From Bimastos eiseni (taxonomy: Eukaryota > Annelida > Clitellata > Crassiclitellata > Lumbricidae): 64,000 bases of DNA. Made by a program: the position numbers and the translations under genes. Below, one piece after another: positions 54,866-64,000 of this stretch. Position 1 is the stretch's first letter. Each line of letters begins with the position of its first letter. The notes under the pieces were generated by a model that searched no databases, was not told where the DNA came from, and saw only the letters and a program-made list of their open reading frames with translations. Location of the stretch: assembly GCA_959347315.1 (NCBI GenBank), contig OY365814.1, positions 27,136,677 through 27,200,676 of the forward strand, written 5' to 3'.

Positions 54866-57236
54866 TACAGGTAGGTCTACAACAGGGTATAACAGGGTAG
54901 AATATATGGAAGAACGGGATAGGTCAATGCTTCACATAAGAAGTTTTGGTTAAACGAGAAGGTTAGATTGCTGCTGATTTTCGTTTATTATTAAGACAAG
55001 GTTGGCAAACCGCAACCTAGTTACAAGGAGATTTGTCAAGAATAATGTTTGGTTTTGATGACGAGGGCCAATCTATTGAATATGCTTGAACAGTAGGCCT
55101 ACTCTGGGGATAAAGTTTTTGTTTTATACGGGTATGGTAGGGTAAAGTCGTGAGAAGGGGCGTTTTTAATTATTCTTTGAAATGTGGTCCTTTGTGATTC
55201 AAACGATTGACCCAATGATCGAGGGAGAGATGACCGAGAGGAGCCGCTTGGTCGCTTTCGGTACCGTCCTTAGTCCCCGTGGCAACAATTTAAAGCTGTG
55301 CTCCCTTAAAAAATTTCCTGCGGTCGCCCATGTCCCCTGTCGTCTAATCTTCCCACTGACGGAGTACGGTCAGTCAATTCACAATAGGAAACTTGCCGGA
55401 AGGGCACGATTGTTCAGAGGTCGACCTCTCAATAATTGATGCTCTGCTGGGATCTGAACTCTCTTCGTTGCAATTCATAGTGTTTTACAGTTATATTTTG
55501 CTGCAATCATGCGTGCGAATTGAAAAATTTTAAGACCGCAGCCCCCAAACCAAATTTTTTTGATCAGCACCTCGTCCCGCCCAAGTCTCCGCCAATAATG
55601 GCTAGAGAAGATGTATTAAGTACAAGCGAGATGACACCTCTCGTTTTCTTTTGCGCATTAGAAACTTCTGGGAAAGGAGCTGGGGGACGGGAGACTCCCT
55701 GCAGACTCCAAAATTCTCCGAAACAGGCCTCTTCATCTCGTATGATTATCATGGAACATGCGAGTCTCTTGTTGTGAATTCGTACAATAAACATGGCTTG
55801 AACGCTCGTCTCTTTGACTGGCAAGTGTACTGTTTCGAACCAGCTTGTAGGTCATATTCTGCATAGTGTTCTAAAGCCTACGCGCGTGTTATCGATGTCG
55901 TTTAATTTTAATAATTATATTCATCGATTTTAAAACAAGAGTCATCAATATTGTATTAGCTTTATATTAGCAATATGGTATAGCTCACCCTATTAACCAT
56001 CAACATTATACCAGTCTCATGATTTAAAGAAAAATTAACTGACACCTACCCTTAACAGATGCAGTATTATTTGACCAAAAGTGACAGCAACTTAACGTTC
56101 TCACAGATTTAAACGCTTGCTTTGCAGGCCGCGCAGTGAAGCATAACGCAGGCCTCTGCCGACTCTAGCCTACCTTGCCATGCGACTGAACCCCCGCCGT
56201 CAACAACTTCATCAAGCTACAGGTGTTGAGAACTTCGAAATAGTTACATTATTCTCCGTTGTGCCAGATAATTAAGACTTTTGCCAAAACGCTCGAGGCA
56301 TCGCCGCAAATCGCACGAAAATGCACTTTTTCGAGCATGTTTAGAACAACCCCGTATAAAAGGCGAGAACAAAGAAACCCTCGATACTTCGTTTGACACG
56401 CACATCTAAAACACTCACTACCTGTGACATTGTAGCCTAACTAAACTTAGAAAATTGGCAAAAGTATTTCGACGCATCCTTTGCACACATTAAAGAACAC
56501 AGACCGTAAAACTAGCACGTCACCAGCAGAGCTAAAGCCGCCTGCAAATGGCACAGGATGGGGTAAGAACCGTAATAAACTAAGTCTGGTGGCCACAAGG
56601 GCCAACAATGTTGACGCGGCAGGCGATGCATTACCTGACAATACAATACCAAATATATAACAATACAATACGTAGCTATAGCTTCACTATTATAGCTGAC
56701 ATTAACCAACAGAATCGTATAAGTTAAACCCTCTGGTGCATAAACCTTCGAAATCATTCAAGTCAATGGTATTATTTAGCTCCCCGCCTGAATTGAGGAG
56801 TGCAGATGGGTGAGCTGGTGCGTATCGACTATTTGAGAGTCGAAGAGAAAAGAAATCTATGACATAAAATTCGACTAAATATGGATAAATTCCAAAATAG
56901 CGGATATATTATTCGATGGTATTTTTTTATTTCCACGCCTGAATTGACGGATGCAGATGGGACCGCAGCTGGCACCGATCTACTAGGCTATTTGAGAGTC
57001 GAAGGCAGAGGAATCTATGACACAGATTCGATACAATATGGATAAATCTTAAGTAAAGGTATTTTTTTAATTTCCAGGCCTGAATTGAAGGGTACAGATG
57101 GGTCAGCAGCTAGCACGGATCTACTATTTAATGGATCCAACTGCCGCTCATAGAGAATCAATATAGAAAGGGAATCCTTTGACATACAGCCAAAGCAAAG
57201 ATACATAACTTGAATTCACTGTGATGAAAAAAAATT
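54865..57236. other. No gene recognised
   Basis: The only notable pattern is a repeated segment, GCCTGAATTGA-GG followed by TGCAGATGGG or TACAGATGGG, at about 56786, 56938 and 57076, with CTATTTGAGAGTCGAAG near two of them. That is a diverged, roughly 145-bp tandem repeat next to the tRNA gene. Short open frames at 55182 and 55520 are unassigned. Confidence 0.4.
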
Positions 57237-57367
57237 TGTCAGAAGTGGGATTTGAACCCACGCCCACATACGTGGACCAGAACACTCAACTCAACGGGGT
57301 TCGAACCCGCTCAAGCAAGGTTTCAAAGCCTTGAGTCTGGCGCCTTAGACCGCTCGGCCATCCTGAC
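57237..57367 (-). tRNA. trnL-CAA: tRNA-Leu (CAA) with 47-nt intron
   Basis: Almost identical to the gene at 42489-42617 in the mature part (GTGGTC becomes GCGGTC in the D-arm). Anticodon CAA is in the loop CTCAAGT, the long variable arm is present, the T-arm is GTGGG-TTCAAAT-CCCAC, and the acceptor ends TTCTGAC-A. The intron (57329-57283) contains GCGGGTTCGAACCCCGT, which folds as a full T-arm with a 5-bp stem (closed by one G-T pair) and a seven-base TTCGAAC loop. It matches the Pol III B-box consensus. Confidence 0.96.
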
Positions 57368-57668
57368 ACACGATAGGATGTTGATAATCGAGATTCAAAC
57401 TCAAAACAGAACGCGCGTTTTACAATAATCGAACGAACCACCCTGCACATTGAAATTCTGGAAATCTTTCCACTTTAAATATTTCTGTAAGCTCACACAT
57501 ATATCCACAAGGGAATAATCTACTTAAGTTATAGCATATGGAGGTATTTAAGTGAAACACTGCATTGCCTTGTTTGGCTAATGTTCGCTAGAGGCAGCAC
57601 TATTGTCTAAAGCCAGTATGAAGTTCTTCGAAGCTATTGCGCGTGAAAACGCGATCAAAGGCTATCTT

Positions 57669-57935
57669 CAATCAATGAATCAATGAATCAATGAATCAAT
57701 GAATCAATGAATCAATGAATCAATGAATCAATGAATCAATGAATCAATGAATCAATGAATCAATGAATCAATGAATCAATGAATCAATGAATCAATGAAT
57801 CAATGAATCAATGAATCAATGAATCAATGAATCAATGAATCAATGAATCAATGAATCAATGAATCAATGAATCAATGAATCAGTCAGTCAGTCAGTCAGT
57901 CAGTCAGTCAGTCAGTCAGTCAGTCAGTCAGTCAG
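57669..57935. repeat. (AATCAATG)n then (GTCA)n compound array
   Basis: About 26 units of an 8-bp AATCAATG repeat (57669-57880) give way to about 13 GTCA units. The array stops 10 bases before the 3' end of the minus-strand LINE (57946), so it is the LINE's tail. Confidence 0.97.
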
Positions 57936-57945
57936 TATATCAAAG

Positions 57946-59130
57946 ATGTTTGATATAGCGCCCCTTCAAGATATGTACTCAGAGGCGATCCTGGTCTAAT
58001 CATCGGCTGAAAAGGACAGTTTTAAGAGAGGCTTAAAATGAAGATGAGGAGTTCTTAAGTAGGAGACGAAGCCTCATGGGAAGTCCATTCCAGATTGTAG
58101 GATGCAGAGCGAAGTGGTCGTCAACCACTACTGGCAGTGATAGGGCGACATAGCAGCGCCAAGCTAAGGCAGATACCCTAAATGAGATGCGGCGGTGTGG
58201 AGGCAACCAGAGGTGTAACAGGCGGGGGGAGACGGGGCACCGCCCCCCCCCCCAGTTTCAAAACTCGGGAGGGGGGCAAAGCCCCCCAGTTTTAGTGCTC
58301 AGTACCCCCCTATGTGCCCCCACAAATCGGTTCTTTTTTATGTTTATCCAATGGCTTTTTAAGATTACCTTTGTTAAAATAATTTGTGCCCCCCATTTTT
58401 TTAATTTCGGGGGAGGGGGGGCAAAATTCAAAAAGTGGGGGCAAATTTTTTTATATTTATGTTCCCCCCACTTTCAAAACCTTGTTACACCTCTGGAGGC
58501 AACCAGTGCAGGACATCCCGCATGTACTCGGATACCTGACCTGTTCTGGAAATCCCACCAATCAGTCGCGCAGCCGCACACAAAACGGCCTCCAAACGCC
58601 CAATCCGAACTTGGGGGAGCCCAGCATATATTGAGAAGCAATAGTCAAGGCGACTGGTAACAAAGACATGAACCCAAGTAGCTGCGGCGCTGAGGGTAAG
58701 AGAGCGAGATATTACTCGCAATTGGCGAAGCTGGTAAAAGCAACTACGAGACACATTAGTGACATGTTGGGCAAAGTTGAGTTCTTGGTCAAGAGTGACC
58801 CCTAAATCTCGAACAGAGGCGGAGAAAGTGAAGAGGGGAAAGTGGACAGAGGGAACAAAGATCAATTTTCGCCAGCTGCGGTCTGGTTCCAAGCCAGATA
58901 AATTGCGTTTTGGATGGTTCAGGCGAAGCCGATTTGATGGACCTAGTACAGAGCCCTGGGGTAGCCCAAATGGTGCTGGAGCCCATTGGGACCTAGTCGA
59001 CTCTGATACAACACAATAAGTGCGGTGACATAAGAAGGAACGGATCCATTCAAGGGGCTTGCTAGCAAGGCCAAAGGACGTAGAAAGGCGGAGTAACAGA
59101 ATGTCATGATCGACCGAGTCGAAGGCGCTT
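57946..59130 (-). mobile_element. LINE (CR1/L2/Jockey-type) 3' half, interrupted by a MITE
   Basis: On the minus strand the reverse-transcriptase frame begins AFDSVDHDILLLRL and continues FGLASKPLEWIRSFL and GLPQGSVLGP. It then jumps to a later part of the domain (RLRLN, SVRDLGVTLDQELNF, SRLDYCFSIYAGLP, HWLPP). The stretch holding the catalytic YADD motif is deleted. The frame is interrupted at HWLPP by the MITE at 58208-58495 and resumes on the far side (HRRISFRVS, then TIWNGLPMRL), ending TAA at 58033. Then come a short 3' untranslated region, GAAGGGGCGCTATAT and the simple repeat. The product would have been a target-primed reverse transcriptase. The copy is dead. Confidence 0.9.
58208..58495. 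mobile_element. hAT-like MITE, family A copy 2 (288 bp), nested in LINE
   Basis: Inverted ends CAGAGGTGTAACA and TGTTACACCTCTG. It has an exact 8-bp duplication, GAGGCAAC (58200-58207 and 58496-58503). The interior has long C/G runs, inverted relative to 7313-7607. Removing the element plus one duplication leaves the LINE frame continuous, which fixes both the boundaries and the order of events. Confidence 0.95.
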
Positions 59131-59152
59131 TAGACCACTCGGCCATCCTGAC
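59124..59152 (-). pseudogene. tRNA-Leu 5' fragment fused to the LINE
   Basis: The minus strand reads GTCAGGATGGCCGAGTGGTC then TAAAGCGCC, matching the first 29 bases of the tRNA-Leu genes except one base. It then passes directly into the LINE frame (TTCGACTCGGTCGATCATGA). The overlap of tRNA CTAAGGCGCC with LINE CTAAAGC-type sequence suggests a microhomology junction. The upstream bases CTTATCGTTTT faintly resemble the 5' flank of the 57237 gene (CCTATCGTGT). Confidence 0.85.
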
Positions 59153-60142
59153 AAAACGATAAGCTGATCACAATTCACAACAATGACAGAACTGCTATAA
59201 AAATATACTGTGGTAATATCGAGCAATAATTCGAAGTTGTTAACATCCTGGACACATTGATTCACAAGTTCTGTGTTAGTTTCGACGCATTCATCCGCAA
59301 GATGTTCGCAGTGTGGCAGCACAGTCGGAAATTTGAGTCTAGTAGCCTTATACTACAACAGCTCTGCACATGACATTTATTGGATTCTTATCTGCTAATG
59401 TAATTCAATGGCATTTCTTTGCGCATGTAGAATACAAACGTAGCAATGTAATATTACATTTATATTGCGCTCTTTAAAGTCATTTACTCAGAGGCGCTAT
59501 TGTGCAGTTTATGCTCAGTATCATTACTAACGAATATTTGACATCAGTAGCAAAACAGTATTTGTAATCGTAATCTCCACACTTCGAAAGCGCCACTCGA
59601 AAGCCTACCGCAGGGCACCAGTCTACACTGCGACAAATCAAATAGGTTGTCAAAAAGGTGGTTCGAGGAAGGCCAGGGTTCGATTTCCAGAGGGTCAGAG
59701 GAGGCAAAGTAGGCCTAACTGTCAGAGGAGGCAGCGTGCTATTATGATCTGTTATATAATTAATCATTTAAGGCATATTAAATTACGAGCTCAGTCAGTA
59801 CATAAATCCGCTTGATACATATAGCTCCGGTGAATTAGTTGATCGTCCTAACAACGTTTTGTGAGGCGATGAGAAGATTTAGAAGATTTAGGCTTTCATC
59901 TGAGTTTAAGGGGCCGAGAAAATAAGCCAGGCATGGGCGTAATTTGTAAACCGTTGTTACCCACGCTGGTGTTTGGCAATATGCCTACGACCTCTGAAAA
60001 GCTCCAAGTGGTGATGTCTGTCAAGTTCAGATGTTGACTCCTTGCTGTTTGGAAGGTTCTTGTATGTCGCTGCATACAGTATGATACAATGCAACACAAT
60101 ACAATAGAGGAGGGAGAAGGGTGGGAATGGGAGAGTGAAGAG
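59153..60142. other. No gene recognised; possible LINE 3' remnant at 59459-59520
   Basis: TATATTGCGCTCTTTAAAGT, then TTACTCAGAGGCGC, resembles the LINE 3' end in minus orientation. A tRNA-like GGGTTCGATTTCC lies at 59687-59699 but without an A box at a proper distance. Nothing else is supported. Confidence 0.4.
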
Positions 60143-60292
60143 CAGAGGCGATGATCCCGGGGTTGTCGAGGGTTGACAAGTCCCCCTCATCTTTCACAGA
60201 AAGGGGTCACGTCATACGTTTGTCCCCCCACCACATTTCTTACCCCACTCATTGGGCGTATCCCCACCTCTCAAACTAGATCACTGTCTCTG
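60143..60292. mobile_element. hAT-like MITE, family B copy 3 (150 bp)
   Basis: Ends CAGAGGCGATGATC and GATCACTGTCTCTG. Flanks GTGAAGAG and GTGAGGGG share six of eight bases. It shares GACAAGTCCCC, ACGTCATACGTTTGTCCCCC and CACATTTCTTACCCC with copy 2. Confidence 0.85.
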
Positions 60293-60300
60293 GTGAGGGG

Positions 60301-61050
60301 AGGTGGGAAAATGGGGTATGGCCACTTTCTACTAATCGCTGGCACTAGGAGGCGTCAGAGAGTGATCGACGCATACTAGATTAGGCCCCTACTGCGGATT
60401 AATTGGGGAGCCATCAAGTTGGAGAGCTTCGCGGCCTTTGCCCTCAGGCTTCGCTCACAGAGCAAAATGCCCATGGAAATGTTTTAGTTGTTGACGTTAG
60501 CGATTATTATATCCATAGTTTTAATGTTATTTGATTTCGAACCAGAGCTTAATCACTGTGTTTTCCGACACAAGTTGTGCAGTTGAGTTATCTGACCATT
60601 AAGTGCAAAATATGAATGATTCAGAGATTCAGAATGATCGGAGGAGTGTGCAACAACTGATGAGACAAAGCCACCTGGCGCTAGATGATTAAATCTCGTC
60701 TTATTAAGAGATTCGGAGAGGTCATTCCGCCATCTACACAGACGAAGCTTACTCTACCGAGCTGTAGGCGTCTACATGTAAATCAACGTGTGTGGGTCAT
60801 GACAAGGCGCATCACATTTGAACAAGGAGGAGGACAGAGGGACGTGGTGGACTCCATAAAGTTAAACGATGGCTTGCCTTCCATAGACCTAAGCGTCCGT
60901 TGAAGACGTGGTGTCTAATAATAAAGCGCCGCCAATCGACAATAAAAAGAGGAAATTATCCTGGTGTAAAATTAGCGAAGTCATAAAATCCCACATTGTT
61001 CGGGATCGTCTGCTGTCGCTGGATCAAAAGCCAATGGAAGACAGATATTC
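60301..61050. other. No gene recognised
   Basis: A 72-codon plus-strand frame at 60685-60903 has no recognisable domain. The sequence is otherwise plain. Confidence 0.35.
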
Positions 61051-61055
61051 CGAAT

Positions 61056-61550
61056 ATACATATTATATATATATATAATATATATATATATATGTGTGTG
61101 TGTGTGTAGCGTGGCTGAGGTAGGAACGCTCCTGAATAGATTTCGAATGAATGAATGATTGATTGAATGAATGAATATATATGACCATAACCACAACCAT
61201 CAGTTTTACTGCTCCTGACCAACAATGAATATATATATATATACATACATATATATATAGGTATATATGTGTATGTGTGATTGTGTAAACAATATATCAT
61301 ATGTGATGTACGTATTCGGGTTTGAGTTGCCAGTCCCAATATCTTTAAACTGGAGGGTAACTCTAATCACCCTTGTTGTGAGACGCAGAAACAACCTTAA
61401 TCGCAATCTCAAAATAGCTAAGGCGCACTTAAAATAATAAGGTCAGGCAGGAAACACAGCTTATTCATGAGCGTTGTCATATATATATATATTAATATAT
61501 ATATAATGTATATAATATATATAATATATATAATATATATATATAAGGGA
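61056..61550. repeat. Patches of (TA)n, (TG)n and (CATA)n
   Basis: (TA)n and (TG)n at 61058-61108, GAATGAAT units at 61145-61175, (TA)n and (CATA)n at 61230-61275, and (TA)n with ATAATATAT at 61481-61545. Between them the sequence is unique. Confidence 0.8.
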
Positions 61551-62500
61551 CTTTGTATGTTCAGTAGTAATGCTCCTTCTTCAGATGTCATGATGACTTA
61601 CGGAAATCACGGACATCGCGCCGAGTGCCTCTCCAAACATTCGGCATTGTCTTATCATGTCAAGGCTATTATTAGCATTGTTCTCTGTCATAGGCTTCAA
61701 ATATAATCAATGGACTGAATTCTTACAGCTGTCTAATCTCCGACTGCATTGGTCTACATCAATCAACGCTCAATTATAATATGCTTAATGATTGACAAAG
61801 AAATCGACGCATTGTGATATCGTCAATGAGTTCAGATTAGCAGTTGATGTCTAATTAACATCTGGAATACATACTCATAAACCTGAACCCACTTAGAAAA
61901 GTCTTAGCCTATTTAAAAAGGTCAATATCTACACAGAAATACACAGACGTGAGTCTCCTGTAACATAGAGCCTAACAATACTAATTTTACGACACGCGTG
62001 CCTTCACGTGTGGTTACCTACGACTAGTCCCGATTAGTTGAACTTTTAACTGCAGAACCAGCCATTCTTTCGCATTGTCTACGAATTTATCAAAGAACAG
62101 TCTGCCTACAATAAATTCCTACTCTGGAGGTGCCGGTCATAATATTATAAGCCCGGGTGAAAGAGGAGGGCGACGTTTACGACTCTGGCAAGATACTGTT
62201 AAAGCTGATTAAAAAATATATATTATTATAGCGGATAGAAGTCTGCTTAACCGAGCTACTTTGTTTACCTTTTAACTGAACTACTTTGCTTAACCGAATT
62301 ACTTTGCTAAACCGAACTACTTTGTTTAACCGAACTACTTTGTAGAGTTGTTAGATATCTCAATTATAATCACGTATTGATATAGCTCCACTTTACATCA
62401 GAGTCGCTTCCGGTGGTGAAGGATATCTCTCTCGATCAATTAATTGAAAAATAAACAGGATCGAGGTCGCCATGGGGGTGGGCGCTCTATGGAAAGACAT
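61551..62500. other. No gene recognised; small GAACTACTTTG repeat
   Basis: Around 62250-62345 the motif AACCGAACTACTTTGTTT (variants AACTGAACTACTTTGCTT, AACCGAATTACTTTGCTA) repeats about five times with an 18-20 base period. Nothing else is supported. Confidence 0.5.
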
Positions 62501-62504
62501 GTAT

Positions 62505-62578
62505 AACACACACACACACGCACACGCACACGCACACGCACACGCGCACGCACACGCGCACGCACACGCGCACGCACA

Positions 62579-62613
<35 letters not shown>
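62505..62613. repeat. (CA)n / (CACACG)n array
   Basis: The array begins as CA, becomes CACACG and CGCGCACA units over about 70 bases, then returns to pure CA. The alternating purine-pyrimidine CG/CA sequence has strong Z-DNA potential. All long open frames here are artefacts. Confidence 0.97.
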
Positions 62614-62618
<5 letters not shown>

Positions 62619-63028
62619 AAGGACAACAACGTTTTAACGAAACATTGTATAAATTACTAGGCACAAATTTCAACATACTACAATGAAACGAATGCATATG
62701 TCCACCATAGCATAATATTATACTCGTCAATGATGAAGTTATACATAATATTTAGGATTCCAGGTGTACAGACAAGCTTACAAGACTACATGGAGTTAAA
62801 CATCAACAAAGTCGCACAGAGTTTGAAGACTGAAGTTTACTTACATTATAATATTATGATAAAATTGAAAATGCTTCTTGGCCGATACAATGTCTTTCTT
62901 ATCTCGTCGACAAATCTCAATATTCAATTATTTTGCTTAAGAACAACTGATATGTCGATACAGATATCGTGTACAAATGCTCTGATACATCGTGTGCATA
63001 CAGACGTTACTAAATGAATAGCATACAA

Positions 63029-63100
63029 GCATGCATACATACATACATACATACATACATACATACATACATACATACATACATACATACATACATACAT
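63029..63100. repeat. (ACAT)n array, about 17 units
   Basis: A pure CATA tetranucleotide run. Confidence 0.97.
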
Positions 63101-63263
63101 GAGTCTTAATCAAATAAAACACATCAAGGTCATCTTATAACTTCTATAGAGCCGATTGGCCTATAATGATGCATTAAATTACGAATTAATGGCACTTCAG
63201 AAGAGAGTAACAATCTGTACACATCTACAAGCATACATGCATACATTCATTGACATGTGCATT

Positions 63264-63375
63264 TTATACATACAAACATACATTCATACATACATTCATA
63301 CATACATTCATACACGCACACATACATACATACATACATACATACATACATACATACATACATACATACATACAT

Positions 63376-63444
<69 letters not shown>

Positions 63445-63495
63445 TACATACATACATACATACATACATACATACATACATACATACATACATAC
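63264..63495. repeat. (CATA)n with central (CA)n array
   Basis: CATTCATA units, then (CATA)n to about 63392, (CA)n to about 63440, then (CATA)n again to 63495. The long Tyr/His/Thr and Cys/Met/Tyr/Val frames on the two strands come from this array. Confidence 0.97.
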
Positions 63496-64000
63496 TAACA
63501 CATGCATGTCATAGACATGTCCTTTATATCTGGGGCGGATCCAGCATTTAAAGGTTCGGAGGCAATATTAGAGAACAAGTACAACTCCGAGCTTACAGAA
63601 GTATCCCCTCTCCATCTCTGCATCTGTAAATAGCATCGATATGAGGAATTGATATTTGGCATCGATATATCGATGCTGATGTTCAGTTGACCCATCATTC
63701 GTAATTCTTTTTACCGATGACAATACCACTCTCATGAAAGTCTCAGTCCATCAGTAATTCATCAACATCCACTTTATCGAATGCGTTCTTCGATCGAGTA
63801 TAGCACCATCTGTTCATCACCAAAAAAGAGTTTTCGCCAAATTCGACATCTCCAACGCGACTTCGGATCTACTGCACGACTTCCCAAACAGTTTTAAACG
63901 TTCCAGGATCGTCTCGCCGAGTAACGAGGGGTTTAGAACATAATACACGTTGCATTGAATCGGCAGAAATATCTCTTTGTTTCCTCCGTTTCCTTTAATG
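63496..64000. other. Right edge, no gene recognised
   Basis: GGGGCGGATCCAGCATTTAA near 63532 and GGTTCGGAGGCAATATT near 63553 resemble the ends of the family D MITEs (GGGGCG, GGAGGCAA) but no partner end is visible. The last 300 bases are unique sequence without a supported frame. Confidence 0.3.

Noticed and set aside
62393..63551. Many His/Thr, Cys/Val and Tyr/Met/Cys repeat frames
   Set aside because: Created by (CA)n and (CATA)n arrays; no unique coding sequence around them.

Overview
This window looks like a piece of an invertebrate animal nuclear genome. It is AT-rich, has long introns with GT-AG junctions, and holds two recognisable multi-exon animal genes, two intron-containing tRNA-Leu genes, many decayed LINE copies, tRNA-derived SINEs, small TIR elements with 8-bp target duplications, and very long simple-sequence arrays. 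A marine invertebrate would fit. I cannot place it in a phylum from this sequence alone. There is no operon structure and no bacterial or viral gene.

Layout. At the left edge (2174-2983, minus) there is one Ser/Gly/Pro-rich coding exon, possibly the Ski7-like exon of an HBS1L gene. From about 3 to 17 kb there is no recognisable protein gene, but several transposable-element pieces. Six exons of an RNF38/RNF44-type RING-H2 ubiquitin ligase lie on the minus strand between 17366 and 25724, and the 5' coding exons are not identified. The region from 25.7 to 42 kb is intron-like or intergenic and carries SINEs, LINE pieces, MITEs, minisatellites and a perfect 53-bp inverted repeat. A tRNA-Leu(CAA) gene is at 42489-42617. 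A large (AAT)n block follows, then a LINE copy (about 44.4-45.6 kb) and two MITEs. An inward-rectifier potassium channel gene (minus, two coding exons, 48121-51783, 511 residues) comes next. A second tRNA-Leu(CAA) is at 57237-57367. Just beyond it is a LINE 3' half with a MITE nested in its reading frame and a tRNA-Leu 5' half fused to its other end. The last 4 kb are mostly microsatellites.

How the parts relate. The two protein genes have unrelated roles: ubiquitin transfer and membrane K+ conductance. The repeats do form a connected system. LINE 3' ends share the motif GGCGCTATAT and often abut tetranucleotide arrays, so much of the microsatellite content appears to be LINE tail. One SINE family ends in a similar tail, suggesting that the LINE mobilises it. 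At least four hAT-like MITE families are defined here by matching inverted ends and approximate or exact 8-bp duplications.

Most unusual points: the K+ channel has TTGYG in place of TIGYG and Gln at the rectification-controller position; both tRNA-Leu introns contain a T-arm-like hairpin; the tRNA-LINE chimera; a ten-unit minisatellite with a TGACTCA motif in every unit; and the 53-bp perfect inverted repeat.
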